Assembly: GCA_964436865.1 (NCBI GenBank)
Contig: CAYTFK010000101.1
Location: forward strand, 1-19,725
From: JAXGPP01 sp964436865
GTDB lineage: Bacteria > Planctomycetota > Planctomycetia > Pirellulales > Thermoguttaceae
Length of the DNA stretch: 19,725 nt
Direction: 5' to 3'
The notes under the pieces were generated by a model. That model searched no databases, was not told the origin of the DNA, and saw nothing but the letters and a program-made list of their open reading frames with translations. The translations under genes and the position numbers were made by a program. This document shows, piece by piece, positions 1-7,471 of the stretch (within the stretch, counting starts at the first letter, position 1; every line of letters begins with the position of its first letter).

Positions 1-1607
1 AGCATCTCGCGAAGCGGGGCTTCGGGGAAGAGGCAGAACGCAAATTCGCGCGAGGAGAGAATCCGGGCGGCGCGGGCGGCGGCGGCGAGACGCCCGCGTT
101 CTTGTCGCAGTCGTTCGCGTTCCGGCGCCAGAAACGCGCCCAGTTCGGCATTGATCCGGCGGAGTTCGAGGAATCGCCGCCGGTAGTTGCCGGCATTCGG
201 CACCGTATCAATCCAACGCCGCTTGGCGGCAATCAATTCCGCGATCGCCGGCGCCGCCGCCGACAGCGAGCCATCGGTGTCGAAGTGGTCTTCCGGATGC
301 CACTGGAGTTCCCGCAGCCGGCGATCGACCGCGCGGATATCCTCGTCGCTAACCCGTGGGTAATCGACGGGCAGCCGCAACGTGGACGTCACCACCATGT
401 ACCGCGGCGGTTCGAGGCCGAAGAAGCGGGCAATGAGGGCATCCGTCACCTGATCATACTTGGCGCCGCCGATGCCGTGCAGAAACAGTTCGCCGAGAGC
501 CAGGCGGGCCCACAGCGTGGTAAGCAGCGCGCGGGAGCGGATCTTGACCCCGCGTTGCCGCAGCGACTGGATCTGCTCGACCGCCCGTTCGGCGCTTGCG
601 TCGGGCGAGATTGACAGGCGGAACTGTCGGCCGTGGCGGTCGGAGATTTCCAGTTCCCGCCCGCGCTGCCGGGCGAACAGGTGCCGCCGCCGCGGCGCGT
701 CGACGGACCACATCCAGAGCGGCGTCTCGAGCCAATCGCCCTCCGCGGCCAGGTCGGGCACCGGGTGAGAGCGACTGCGGATGCGGTGCGTGCGGCGGTA
801 GTCGGCAACCACGCCATTGTACGCCGCGTGGAAGCGGGGAAGCTGCGCCAGGACATGCGCCACCAGCCAGCGGAACGACTCGCTTTCGCAGACCCAGCTT
901 TCGGGGATTTCCAGGGTGTTCAAACCCCAGCGGCCCTCCAGCGCGTGTCGCGACTGGGCCAGCGCGGCTCCGATGTTGCCGGTTTCCTCCATCCGCTCGA
1001 CGGCCAAAGGCCAGTACTCGCGGATGAGCGGACTGGCGAGGAAGGGATTGAGATGGGCGGTAACCCGGCGGCCGAAACCGGCAAAGAACTCGCGATCCTG
1101 GACGCGCTGTTCCTCGAAAGGGATCACCGCGGCGGCGCGGTCGAGCGGCACCGAGGCCAGGTGCGGATCTTCGATCGAACCGCTCGGCACCAGGACGGAA
1201 TTCCGTTTGAAGATGTCGGTGTCGACGATCAGGTTGACCGCCACCGCCTCGTGCTGTTCGGCGAAGCGGCTGAGAGCAAAGTTCTTGAACCACACGCCCG
1301 GATGAAAGAGCTCGGGCTGGTGGCCCGCCAGAAAGATCGGCCGCGAGGGGTCGGCCGGGCCGGGATCGACATCGCGATAGGACGAGGTCCACCGCCGTGC
1401 GCCGGCGAGCAGTTCTTCACGCGCCAGCCGCCCGACGGCCTCCAGGCAGCGGCCCTGGAGATCGTAGCATGCCTGTTCCGACTGCTGGGTATTCGCGGCA
1501 ACCAGATCGGCGACGACCGCAGCCGGCGGCTCGATCAGCACGCCGCGATCCGCGCGCGGCGCGCGGAGGCGGCGGTAGCGGAGATGTTCCAGGCCGGTCG
1601 AAGTCAT
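1..1607 (-). CDS. Divergent BshC-like protein (putative bacillithiol-type cysteine-adding enzyme), 3' end outside the window
   Basis: On the minus strand a frame runs without a stop from the ATG at 1607 to the left edge (535 codons). The start overlaps the stop of the upstream glycosyltransferase (ATGA), so the two are probably co-translated. No family is certain, but the layout resembles BshC, which adds cysteine to glucosaminyl-malate: an early 'GHQPELFHPGVWFKNF' (about 95-110) where BshC has GQQ/HQ-x-GL-x(2)-GP; a central SRALL (368-372) followed by 'LHGIGGAKYDQ' (about 376-386) where BshC has SPNVLLRP and YVGGPGE; a glutamine/arginine-rich helical stretch (about 475-520); and a C-terminal 'CLFPEAPLRE' like the FP-x-G-x-LQER end of BshC. 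Length also fits (BshC is about 530-540 aa), so only a few residues should be missing. No membrane segment or signal peptide is seen. The BshC assignment is motif-level inference; a lineage-specific unknown is the alternative. Confidence 0.7.
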   Translation of the reverse strand, partial: MTSTGLEHLRYRRLRAPRADRGVLIEPPAAVVADLVAANTQQSEQACYDLQGRCLEAVGRLAREELLAGARRWTSSYRDVDPGPADPSRPIFLAGHQPELFHPGVWFKNFALSRFAEQHEAVAVNLIVDTDIFKRNSVLVPSGSIEDPHLASVPLDRAAAVIPFEEQRVQDREFFAGFGRRVTAHLNPFLASPLIREYWPLAVERMEETGNIGAALAQSRHALEGRWGLNTLEIPESWVCESESFRWLVAHVLAQLPRFHAAYNGVVADYRRTHRIRSRSHPVPDLAAEGDWLETPLWMWSVDAPRRRHLFARQRGRELEISDRHGRQFRLSISPDASAERAVEQIQSLRQRGVKIRSRALLTTLWARLALGELFLHGIGGAKYDQVTDALIARFFGLEPPRYMVVTSTLRLPVDYPRVSDEDIRAVDRRLRELQWHPEDHFDTDGSLSAAAPAIAELIAAKRRWIDTVPNAGNYRRRFLELRRINAELGAFLAPERERLRQERGRLAAAARAARILSSREFAFCLFPEAPLREM

Positions 1608-2356
1608 GATCGGCTGCCTCCCGGCCGGGCGGCTGCCGATCTGCTTTCCGCGAGGCTCGATTCGGCGATCGCCCGATCGAGCACCTGGCGGTAAACTCCC
1701 AGGCGGATTTCGGAGTTGTCGAGCGATCCGCCGAAGGATCGCTCCTCTTCGAGGTAGATCAGCGGCACGGGCATTTCGACGATCTTGAGCCCCCGGTCGA
1801 CCGCCCGGACCCAAAGTTCCAGCGGCATTGCGTAACCTTCGTCCGTGATTTCCAGTCCCTCAAGCGCTGCCACTCGGTAGGCTTTGAAGCCGCAGAACGA
1901 GTCGGTCAAGGAAAGTCCCAGTCGGCGGTTCAATTCCGCCGTGATGATTTCATTGATGCGCCGGCGTTCGGCCGGAGGGGAGGAATCACCGGCGAAGCTC
2001 TGCAGGTAGCGGCTTCCCGAGATGATATCGGCACCCGTAGCGCGACACGCCTCGATGAACTCGGGGATGCGGTGCGGTTCGTGCTGGCGGTCGCAATCGA
2101 TCGTCACGAGAATCTCATACCCGCCGCGGAGGGCGAAGTCAAACGCCGTCTTCAGGGCCGCTCCGTAGCCGCGGTTATCCGGGTGGCGAACGAGATGGAT
2201 ATCACGGCGAGCTGCCAGCAGGTCGCCGGTGCCATCGGAAGAGCCGTCGTCGACGCACAGCGTTTCCCGGCTGTAACGCATTGTCTCGTCTAGGACTTCG
2301 GTCACATGGGTGACTTCGTTATAGACGGGTAGCGCTGTTAGGGTTCGGTCAGACAT
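1604..2356 (-). CDS. Family 2 glycosyltransferase (dolichol-phosphate mannosyltransferase-like)
   Basis: A 250-aa GT-A fold glycosyltransferase. Visible motifs are the N-terminal ALPVYNE (8-14), VDDGSSDGT (35-43), NRGYGAAL (61-68) and the metal-binding DCD followed by RQHEP (D87, D89). These are the nucleotide-sugar and Mn/Mg sites of the family that includes Dpm1-like and undecaprenyl-phosphate sugar transferases. A later SGSRY is also typical. There is no C-terminal membrane segment, so it should be soluble or peripheral and transfer a sugar from a nucleotide donor to a lipid or other acceptor. The acceptor cannot be told. Its last bases overlap the start of the BshC-like gene. A TACAAT box lies six bases before the ATG, so the transcript may be leaderless. 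The tail after about residue 235 is Ala/Ser/Arg-rich and probably disordered. Confidence 0.9.
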   Translation of the reverse strand: MSDRTLTALPVYNEVTHVTEVLDETMRYSRETLCVDDGSSDGTGDLLAARRDIHLVRHPDNRGYGAALKTAFDFALRGGYEILVTIDCDRQHEPHRIPEFIEACRATGADIISGSRYLQSFAGDSSPPAERRRINEIITAELNRRLGLSLTDSFCGFKAYRVAALEGLEITDEGYAMPLELWVRAVDRGLKIVEMPVPLIYLEEERSFGGSLDNSEIRLGVYRQVLDRAIAESSLAESRSAAARPGGSRS

Positions 2357-2362
2357 GTTCTC

Positions 2363-2368
2363 ATTGTA
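2363..2368 (-). promoter_or_regulatory. Candidate -10 box (TACAAT) giving a nearly leaderless glycosyltransferase transcript
   Basis: The minus strand reads TACAAT, five of six matches to TATAAT. Its last base is separated from the ATG (2356) by six bases (GAGAAC). A start site at the usual distance would fall on or next to the A of the start codon. No convincing -35 hexamer was found. This is a single-hexamer prediction. Confidence 0.35.
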
Positions 2369-2484
2369 GCGCCCCCGCAGGTCCAGAAAAGCAGGGCCGC
2401 CACCCCCTGCGGGCAGGGAGGAATGAGGAGGCTGTCTGCGTCAGGTGTGCCGCTCGCGGGGTGCCGGAAAGATATGCCACGCGT

Positions 2485-3267
2485 TCACTGGTAACGGATC
2501 GGGTCACGCTCGTCCTGGCTAGCCCATACCTCCAGATCGGTGAATTGGCGGGCCAACACCTCGGCCAGCCGTTCCATGGCAAAGCGTTCGCTCGCGAAAT
2601 GGCCGGGGAGCACCATGCCGATGCCCAACGCTTCCGCTTCCAGCAGCGTGTGGAAGCGGGTTTCGCCGAGCAGCATGGCGTCGCAGCCGGCACGCTGGGC
2701 GGCTTCGAGCAGTTCGCCCGCGGCGCCGCAGGCGATGGCCACCTTGCCCACAGACTGGCCAGGATCACCGACAAGTTGCACGGGATCTACCGCCAGGAAC
2801 TTCTTTACCCGGTCGGCCAACTCACCCAGCGTCAGCGGTCCGGCAGGGCGGCCCTGGCGTCCCACGCCGGGCGCGTCGACGACGGGCACCAATGGGCCGA
2901 TCTCGACCAGTCCGAGCCCCTCGGCCAGCCGCTGGTTGATTCCTTCGACCGCCGAATCGAAAGCCGTGTGAGCGCTATAGACCGCGACGCCCGCGCGAAT
3001 CAGGTCCCAGAGCAGCCGTCCGGTAGTGGTGTCGGAGGTGAGCCGTTTCAATGGGTGGAAAGGGAGCGGATGGTGGGTGACGATCAGGCTGGCCTGCCGC
3101 TGGATTGCCTCGGCCGCGCTGGCGGTGGTGATGGTCAGGCAGGTCATTACCCGACGGACCGGCCCCGCGCGGTCGCCGACCAGGAGTCCGACGTTGTCCC
3201 ACTGCTCGGCGTGTCGGGGCGGGGCGTATTGCTCGAGGAACGACAGGACGTCAGCAATTGCAGCCAT
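2485..3267 (-). CDS. Nif3/YbgI-like dinuclear metal centre protein
   Basis: A 260-aa protein of the Nif3 (NGG1-interacting factor 3, DUF34) family, often labelled GTP cyclohydrolase I type 2; its true biochemical role is not settled. Family hallmarks are 'EQWDNVGLLVGD' (21-32), LIVTHHP with the metal-binding pair H65-H66, SAHTAFD with D104, and near the C-terminus PGHFASE with H223 and E227. Together these form the conserved two-metal site. The length matches the single-domain bacterial form; the insertion domain of the longer (about 370 aa) form is absent. It lies between the glycosyltransferase and the small membrane peptide on the same strand, 128 bp upstream of the former, so it may share transcription with either neighbour. 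The start at 3267 (MAAIADVLSFLEQYAPP) fits the family's N-terminus. Confidence 0.93.
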   Translation of the reverse strand: MAAIADVLSFLEQYAPPRHAEQWDNVGLLVGDRAGPVRRVMTCLTITTASAAEAIQRQASLIVTHHPLPFHPLKRLTSDTTTGRLLWDLIRAGVAVYSAHTAFDSAVEGINQRLAEGLGLVEIGPLVPVVDAPGVGRQGRPAGPLTLGELADRVKKFLAVDPVQLVGDPGQSVGKVAIACGAAGELLEAAQRAGCDAMLLGETRFHTLLEAEALGIGMVLPGHFASERFAMERLAEVLARQFTDLEVWASQDERDPIRYQ

Positions 3268-3366
3268 CGCGCTGGCACCTCACCGTGGGGCGGGTTGTCT
3301 CGGATCTGCCCGGCCATCGGCCAAGCGGCGGATTGCGGTCACGAAGCGGCTTGCTTTCGCCGCTCT

Positions 3367-3471
3367 TCAGCGAAAGAAGAGCATCACCAGCGCCGCGAGG
3401 ACCAGCGTACCCAAGAGCGAGACGATAATCGAGCCCGCACAGCCAAGCTGGTTGGAGAAAAAGAAGAACAT
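3367..3471 (-). CDS. 34-residue single-span membrane peptide
   Basis: A short minus-strand frame with ATG at 3471 and TGA at 3367-3369. It encodes MFFFFSNQLGCAGSIIVSLL, then GTLVLAALVMLFFR: a short N-terminal segment, a Gly-Cys-Ala-Gly turn, one hydrophobic segment of about 20 residues (14-33) and a terminal arginine. An AGAGG stretch lies about 12 bases before the ATG. From general experience, planctomycetes carry many tiny peptides beginning with a Phe run and a 'GC-x-GS' motif, so I regard this as a probable real gene. It has no assigned function. It lies upstream of the Nif3-like gene on the same strand and may be transcribed with it. Confidence 0.55.
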   Translation of the reverse strand: MFFFFSNQLGCAGSIIVSLLGTLVLAALVMLFFR

Positions 3472-3696
3472 TGTCGGAGTCTACCTCTGAGTTGATGTGG
3501 AACGAGAGGCTCCAGTTTCGCGAAGCCGGACACTGCGGCGCGAACCGGGCTTCTGTGCATTTTCCGTTCCCGTTTTTCGGCCCTCTTGACAGCCGATGCC
3601 CTGTCCGGCACCCTACCGGTGTCGCGCGTGCATGACAGTTCGGGCACGCGGCGGGCCAATGCGGCCGCCCCCCCTTGATGGAAAGGACCACAGTCC

Positions 3697-4539
3697 ATGA
3701 GCCAGGTCGAGATTGGCGTCAACCTCGAGTTCATCCGCAGCTCGGAGAAGTCGTTTCGCGAGGGGCTCCGCACGGCCGCACGGCTGGGATACAAGTACGT
3801 CGAGCCCTGCGTGTCGACCGGATACGACCTACTGGCGCTGGCCGGCTACTACCACATGGTTTGCATGGACGACGATCCGCTGGAGATCAAGGAGTGGATG
3901 GACGAACTCGATCTCAAGCCGTCGGCCGTCAGCGCACACAGTCCGCTCATGCGGCCCGAGGTCGCCATTCCCTACTTGACCAAGGCGATCCGTTTCGCCA
4001 GCGACATCGGCGCGCCGGTGATCACCACCGATGAAGGCATCAAGCCCGACTGGATGACCGACGACGAGGCATTCCAGATCATGGGTTACACCATCCGGCA
4101 GGTAATGCGAACCGCCGAGCGCTACGGCATCGCATTGGGACTGGAGCCGCACTCGAAATACACTTCGCGGCGCGATACGTTCATCCGCATCCTCGAACTC
4201 TCCGACAGCCCATGCTGGAAGGTGAACTGGGATCCGGGGAACTTCTACCTGGGCGCGCACGACGACGTGTACGAAACGTTCGACGCGGTGGCCGACCGGC
4301 TGTGCCACATGCACGGCAAAGACATCAGCATCAATCAGAGCCAGTCGGAACGCGGCCAGGTGACCGGCACGCCGGTCGGTTGTGCCTGCGGCGAGGGTGT
4401 GATCGACTGGCAGCGGATTCTTGACATCTGCCACAAACACCACGTTTCCCCGGTGATCAGCGTCGAGTGCGGCACCGTCGAGCAGGCCGACCGCAGTCTG
4501 AAGTACCTGAAGGAACTTGTGGCGAAGCAGCCGGTCTGA
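3697..4539 (+). CDS. Xylose-isomerase-like TIM barrel (sugar phosphate isomerase/epimerase family)
   Basis: A 280-aa protein of the AP endonuclease 2 / xylose isomerase-like TIM-barrel superfamily, which isomerises or epimerises sugars, ketoses or inositols with a divalent metal. The four expected metal ligands are in order: E150 in GLEPHSKY, D179 in VNWDPGNFYLG, H206 in CHMHGKD and E257 in ISVECG. An N-terminal 'GYKYVEPCVSTGYD' and a central 'SAHSPLM' line the usual substrate pocket. The start is supported by AAAGGA nine bases upstream. It has no signal peptide and so is cytoplasmic. It opens the plus-strand run; an inverted-repeat spacer separates it from the corrinoid protein, so it may be a separate transcription unit. 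The substrate cannot be inferred from sequence alone. Confidence 0.9.
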   Translation: MSQVEIGVNLEFIRSSEKSFREGLRTAARLGYKYVEPCVSTGYDLLALAGYYHMVCMDDDPLEIKEWMDELDLKPSAVSAHSPLMRPEVAIPYLTKAIRFASDIGAPVITTDEGIKPDWMTDDEAFQIMGYTIRQVMRTAERYGIALGLEPHSKYTSRRDTFIRILELSDSPCWKVNWDPGNFYLGAHDDVYETFDAVADRLCHMHGKDISINQSQSERGQVTGTPVGCACGEGVIDWQRILDICHKHHVSPVISVECGTVEQADRSLKYLKELVAKQPV

Positions 4540-4547
4540 GGAAAGTG

Positions 4548-4614
4548 CCAATGACCAAGTACCGATGACCAAATGACCAAGGGGTGGCGGGCAGTCCATT
4601 CCCTTGGTCATTGG
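4548..4614. repeat. Inverted and direct repeat cluster (ATGACCAA type) after the isomerase gene
   Basis: Three direct ATGACCAA units start at 4551, 4565 and 4573-4574. CCAATGACCAAG (4548-4559) is the exact reverse complement of CTTGGTCATTGG (4603-4614), and AATGACCAAGGG (4572-4583) is the exact reverse complement of CCCTTGGTCATT (4601-4612). A strong hairpin with a loop of about 17 nt is possible. It is followed by a GCTTGGGATTTGGGGCTT string. There is no T-tract, so intrinsic termination is doubtful. The style matches dispersed spacer repeats known from planctomycete genomes. The rest of the 4540-4757 spacer shows no gene. Confidence 0.75.
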
Positions 4615-4757
4615 TGCTTGGGATTTGGGGCTTACGCCATCCTGCCTTTGAGGGGCGAGCAAGCGACTGTCACGACCGGGGGCTGGCGACCGGCGATCGT
4701 GTTCATTACCATGGGGGCTTATTGACGCCCAGATCTTGTTCGTTGGGAGAGGGATCC

Positions 4758-5402
4758 ATGCCGGAACCAGCCGAACTGTACGACGCCATCTTGACCGGAA
4801 ACGCCAGGAAAGCCGAGGAGGTGACCAAGGCCGCCTTGGAGGCTGACGTCAACCCTTCCGAGCTGTTGAGCAAGTACATGATCCCGGCCATGGATGAGGT
4901 CGGAAAGCGGTTTGAGTGCAACGAGTATTTCGTGCCCGAGTTGTTGATCGCGGCTCGCGCGATGAAAACCTCGCTGGAGCTGATTACGCCCCGGCTGGCG
5001 GCCGTTGGCGCTAAGGCGGCGGGGCGTGTGGTGATCGGAACCGTTCAGGGTGACCTGCACGACATCGGCAAGAACCTCGTTGCGTCGATGCTGGAAGGGG
5101 GCGGCTTCAAGGTCGTCGATCTTGGAGTGGACGTTCCCGCCGACCGGTTCGTCGACGCGGCCAAGGAACAGGACGGCACGATTGTGGCCCTCTCGGCACT
5201 GCTGACCACCACGATGACCCAGATGAAGATGGTGATCGAAGCCTTGGAAAAAGCGGGCATCCGCGCCAGCACGAAGGTGATGATCGGCGGCGCCCCAATC
5301 ACGCAGCAGTACGCCAACGAGATCGGCGCCGACGGGTACAGCGACAACGCCAGCGCCGCCGTCGCGCTGGCCAGGCGATTGTCGGGCGCGTCGGCCGGCT
5401 GA
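4758..5402 (+). CDS. Corrinoid (cobalamin-binding) methyl-carrier protein, MtbC/MtmC/MetH-B12 type
   Basis: A 214-aa two-part protein: an N-terminal helical cap domain (about 1-85, with the typical 'MIPAMDEVGKRFECNEYFVPELL') and a C-terminal Rossmann B12-binding domain (about 90-210). The cobalt-ligating signature D-x-H-x-x-G is present as GDLHDIGKN (D99, H101, G104), followed by SALLTTTM and MIGGAPIT, which hold the nucleotide tail of the cofactor. Such proteins carry a methyl group on cob(I)alamin between methyltransferases; the same fold is the cobalamin module of methionine synthase. The ATG at 4758 is chosen because GAGAGGG precedes it and the cap domain begins here. The frame stays open upstream to 4584, but that part is repeat-derived and lacks family similarity. 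The partners are likely the downstream pterin-binding and zinc methyltransferases. Confidence 0.95.
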   Translation: MPEPAELYDAILTGNARKAEEVTKAALEADVNPSELLSKYMIPAMDEVGKRFECNEYFVPELLIAARAMKTSLELITPRLAAVGAKAAGRVVIGTVQGDLHDIGKNLVASMLEGGGFKVVDLGVDVPADRFVDAAKEQDGTIVALSALLTTTMTQMKMVIEALEKAGIRASTKVMIGGAPITQQYANEIGADGYSDNASAAVALARRLSGASAG

Positions 5403-5488
5403 TCGGCCGGGCTCGTGGCTTGGTGAGACGCGGGCAGTGAAGTCTTTCCTTCCGACGTGGGCGCCGCCCACTTCCTCCAACAGAAGTC

Positions 5489-5507
5489 TGGCGGGCGAAG
5501 CCCGCCA
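5489..5507. promoter_or_regulatory. Perfect hairpin just upstream of the metF GTG start
   Basis: TGGCGGGCGAAGCCCGCCA is an 8-bp perfect stem with a GAA loop, ending eight bases before the GTG start of the MetF-MetV gene. There is no T-tract, and no Shine-Dalgarno sequence lies between it and the start. It could modulate translation, or be a dispersed palindromic repeat of the kind common in GC-rich spacers. Confidence 0.5.
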
Positions 5508-5515
5508 ATGCAGCC

Positions 5516-7087
5516 GTGGAAGCCACCGCCAGCCGCCCCACTTTCCGGCAAGTCCTTGCCAGCGACCGTTTCCACTACGGGGCCGAGGTGGTGACCGCTC
5601 GCGGCCTGCCTCCACCCGAGTCGCCCAACCGGTTTGCCGAACTGGCCCGCGCGCTGCTCGATGATCGACGGATCGGCTGGATTTCGCTCACCGACAATCC
5701 CGGCGGCGCGCCGAGCCTGCCGCCCGACTGGCTGGCGGGCCAGTTGCCCGAGTCGCGCGAGCGGATCGTCCTGCACCTGACGTGCAAGGACATGAACCGC
5801 AATGGCCTGGAGACGGCCGCGTGGCGCTACGCCGCCGAGGGCTTCGAGAACATCCTGGCGCTGACTGGCGATTACCCCACGACGGGCTTCCGCGGCACGG
5901 CGGACCCGGTGTTCGACCTCGACTCGGTAGGTTTGATCTCCCTATTGCAGTCGATGAACAACGGACTGCAGATCGCCGGCCGCGGCGGCAAGCCCGAAAC
6001 GCTGCCGAAGTGCAGTTTCTTCATCGGCTGCACCGTGTCGCCGTTCAAACGGCACGAGCGGGAGCTGATGCCTCAGTATTTCAAGCTGGCGAGGAAGATT
6101 CGCGCGGGGGCCCGGTGGGTGATCCCGCAACTGGGCTACGACATGCGGAAGTTCCACGAGGTGAAGCTCGTGCTCGCCTCGCGCGGCATCGACGTGCCGA
6201 TCGTGGGCAACGTCTACGTCCTCAGCCGCCCCGTCGCCCGGATCTTCAATAGCGGCAAGCTGGCCGGGTGCGTGGTCAGCGACGAACTACTCGCCCAGGT
6301 GGAGAAATACGCCGCCGGGCCCGACAAGGGCAAGGCCTTCTTCCGCGAGTTTGCCGCCAAGCAACTGGCCGTGTTCAAGGGGCTGGGATTCACGGCGGGG
6401 TATCTGGCGGGGATTCACAACGCCGAGGCGTTCTTCGAGATCATCGATCTGGCCGAGGGCTTTGGCGCGGATGACTGGCGGCAGTTCCTCACCGAGATCC
6501 GTTACTCCCAGCCGGACGAATTCTTTCTCTTTGATCACGACCCGGCCACCGGCCTTTCCGCCCCCGACCGCATCAACCCGGAGTACTTGAAATCGCTCGG
6601 CCGCCCGCCGCGGAGCCGCGAGGTGACGATGGGGTATCGGATCTCGCGCCGGGTGCACGATTTCGCCTTTGCGCGAGGCAAGGGGGTGTACGGCCTTCTC
6701 ACCCGGATTTTCGCTCGCTGGGACAAAAAGCCGGGCCTGCTCAGCCGCATGTCGTACTGGCTGGAGCGCGAAGCGAAGCACCTGGGCTATGGCTGCCAGG
6801 ATTGCGGCGACTGCAGCCTGCCCGACTGCGCCTACCTTTGCCCGATGGCCGGCTGTTCGAAGCACTCGCGCAACGGGCCTTGCGGGGGTTCGAACCTCGG
6901 ACGCTGCGAACTGGACGACAAGGAATGCTTCTGGGCCCGCGTCTACGAGCGGCTGAAGTACTACGGCCAGTCGCAGGAGATGTTTGACGGCCCACCGGTG
7001 CTCTACGACGCCCGGCTGAAACACACGTCGGCCTGGGCGAATACCTACCTTGATCGGGATCATTTCGCACCGGAAAAGCGGACGTAA
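5516..7087 (+). CDS. metF: Methylenetetrahydrofolate reductase, MetF fused to a Cys-rich MetV-like C-terminal domain
   Basis: A 523-aa protein. Residues about 12-320 form the MetF flavin barrel: the catalytic Glu of the family at YGAEVV (E24), HLTCKDMNRNG (87-97) and LALTGDYPTTG with the flavin/folate-contacting Asp (D119). The C-terminal 100 residues match the MTHFR_C/MetV type, with nine cysteines at 427, 430, 433, 438, 442, 447, 456, 464 and 471, beginning GCQDCGDCSLPDC, a likely zinc or Fe-S site. The enzyme interconverts methylene-THF and methyl-THF. MetV is usually a separate subunit in acetogens. The start is a GTG: the upstream frame back to the stop at 5438 holds no ATG, and the barrel begins by residue 12. 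A Shine-Dalgarno sequence is missing and a hairpin sits directly upstream. It lies in the corrinoid/folate run. Confidence 0.93.
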   Translation: MEATASRPTFRQVLASDRFHYGAEVVTARGLPPPESPNRFAELARALLDDRRIGWISLTDNPGGAPSLPPDWLAGQLPESRERIVLHLTCKDMNRNGLETAAWRYAAEGFENILALTGDYPTTGFRGTADPVFDLDSVGLISLLQSMNNGLQIAGRGGKPETLPKCSFFIGCTVSPFKRHERELMPQYFKLARKIRAGARWVIPQLGYDMRKFHEVKLVLASRGIDVPIVGNVYVLSRPVARIFNSGKLAGCVVSDELLAQVEKYAAGPDKGKAFFREFAAKQLAVFKGLGFTAGYLAGIHNAEAFFEIIDLAEGFGADDWRQFLTEIRYSQPDEFFLFDHDPATGLSAPDRINPEYLKSLGRPPRSREVTMGYRISRRVHDFAFARGKGVYGLLTRIFARWDKKPGLLSRMSYWLEREAKHLGYGCQDCGDCSLPDCAYLCPMAGCSKHSRNGPCGGSNLGRCELDDKECFWARVYERLKYYGQSQEMFDGPPVLYDARLKHTSAWANTYLDRDHFAPEKRT

Positions 7088-7157
7088 TGCTGGCGAGGAG
7101 TACTGTTGCCCGCCACGGCATTAGAGGCTCCAAAGGCGAGTTCATTGAGAAGCTAGA

Positions 7158-7412
7158 ATGCGAACCGAAGGCGACCGCATAACACGCACGCGACTCATAC
7201 AAACAGACAGATACGTAGTGGCGGTGGAGGTGGAAATGGTAACGCCCGTCGACGATCCGAGCGAGCCATGTTACGAGGCTGAGACCGTTCAGTTCCTTCG
7301 CGAAGTGAAGGAGCGGGCCGAGGGCGGCGATCTCGCCTGGCTGAAGCAGCACGGCAAAGTGTACGTTTCAGCCGATCCGCTGCCGACCCAACCACGTGAA
7401 GATGCGGCCTGA
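7158..7412 (+). CDS. Small hypothetical protein, 84 aa
   Basis: An 84-aa acidic protein with no recognised family. It shows a beta-rich first half ('LIQTDRYVVAVEVEMVTP', 13-30), a helix ('AETVQFLREVKERAEGGDLA', 41-60) and a closing 'WLKQHGKVYVSADP'. The composition is that of a real soluble cytoplasmic protein rather than a GC-shadow frame. GAGAAG precedes the ATG by about five bases. It lies between metF and the pterin-binding methyltransferase on the same strand, 70 bp after the metF stop, so it may be co-transcribed with the one-carbon genes. Nothing in the sequence gives a function; the placement could be incidental. Confidence 0.6.
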   Translation: MRTEGDRITRTRLIQTDRYVVAVEVEMVTPVDDPSEPCYEAETVQFLREVKERAEGGDLAWLKQHGKVYVSADPLPTQPREDAA

Positions 7413-7471
7413 AGTGCATGCCGTACTCGTTCTGAACAGAGTGTTGGATGCTCTGATCGGGGGCTGTAGTA

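Noticed and set aside
633..1694. 353-codon plus-strand open frame, and the 312-codon minus-strand frame at 454-1392
   Set aside because: Both overlap the coherent 535-codon minus-strand frame, have Arg/Ala-rich low-information composition and no family features.
3586..3614. TTGACA resembling a -35 box upstream of the isomerase gene
   Set aside because: No acceptable -10 hexamer occurs at 16-19 bp (CACCCT/ACCCTA-like strings).
4584..4757. Upstream extension of the corrinoid protein frame
   Set aside because: It is derived from the dispersed repeat and spacer; the ATG at 4758 has GAGAGGG and starts the family domain.
4540..4757. Cobalamin or SAM riboswitch sought upstream of the corrinoid gene
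   Set aside because: No B12-box-like or S-box core was found here or upstream of 3697.
5392..5410. CGGCCG pair around the corrinoid gene stop as a terminator
   Set aside because: Short self-complementary string without a T-tract; expected by chance in this GC content.
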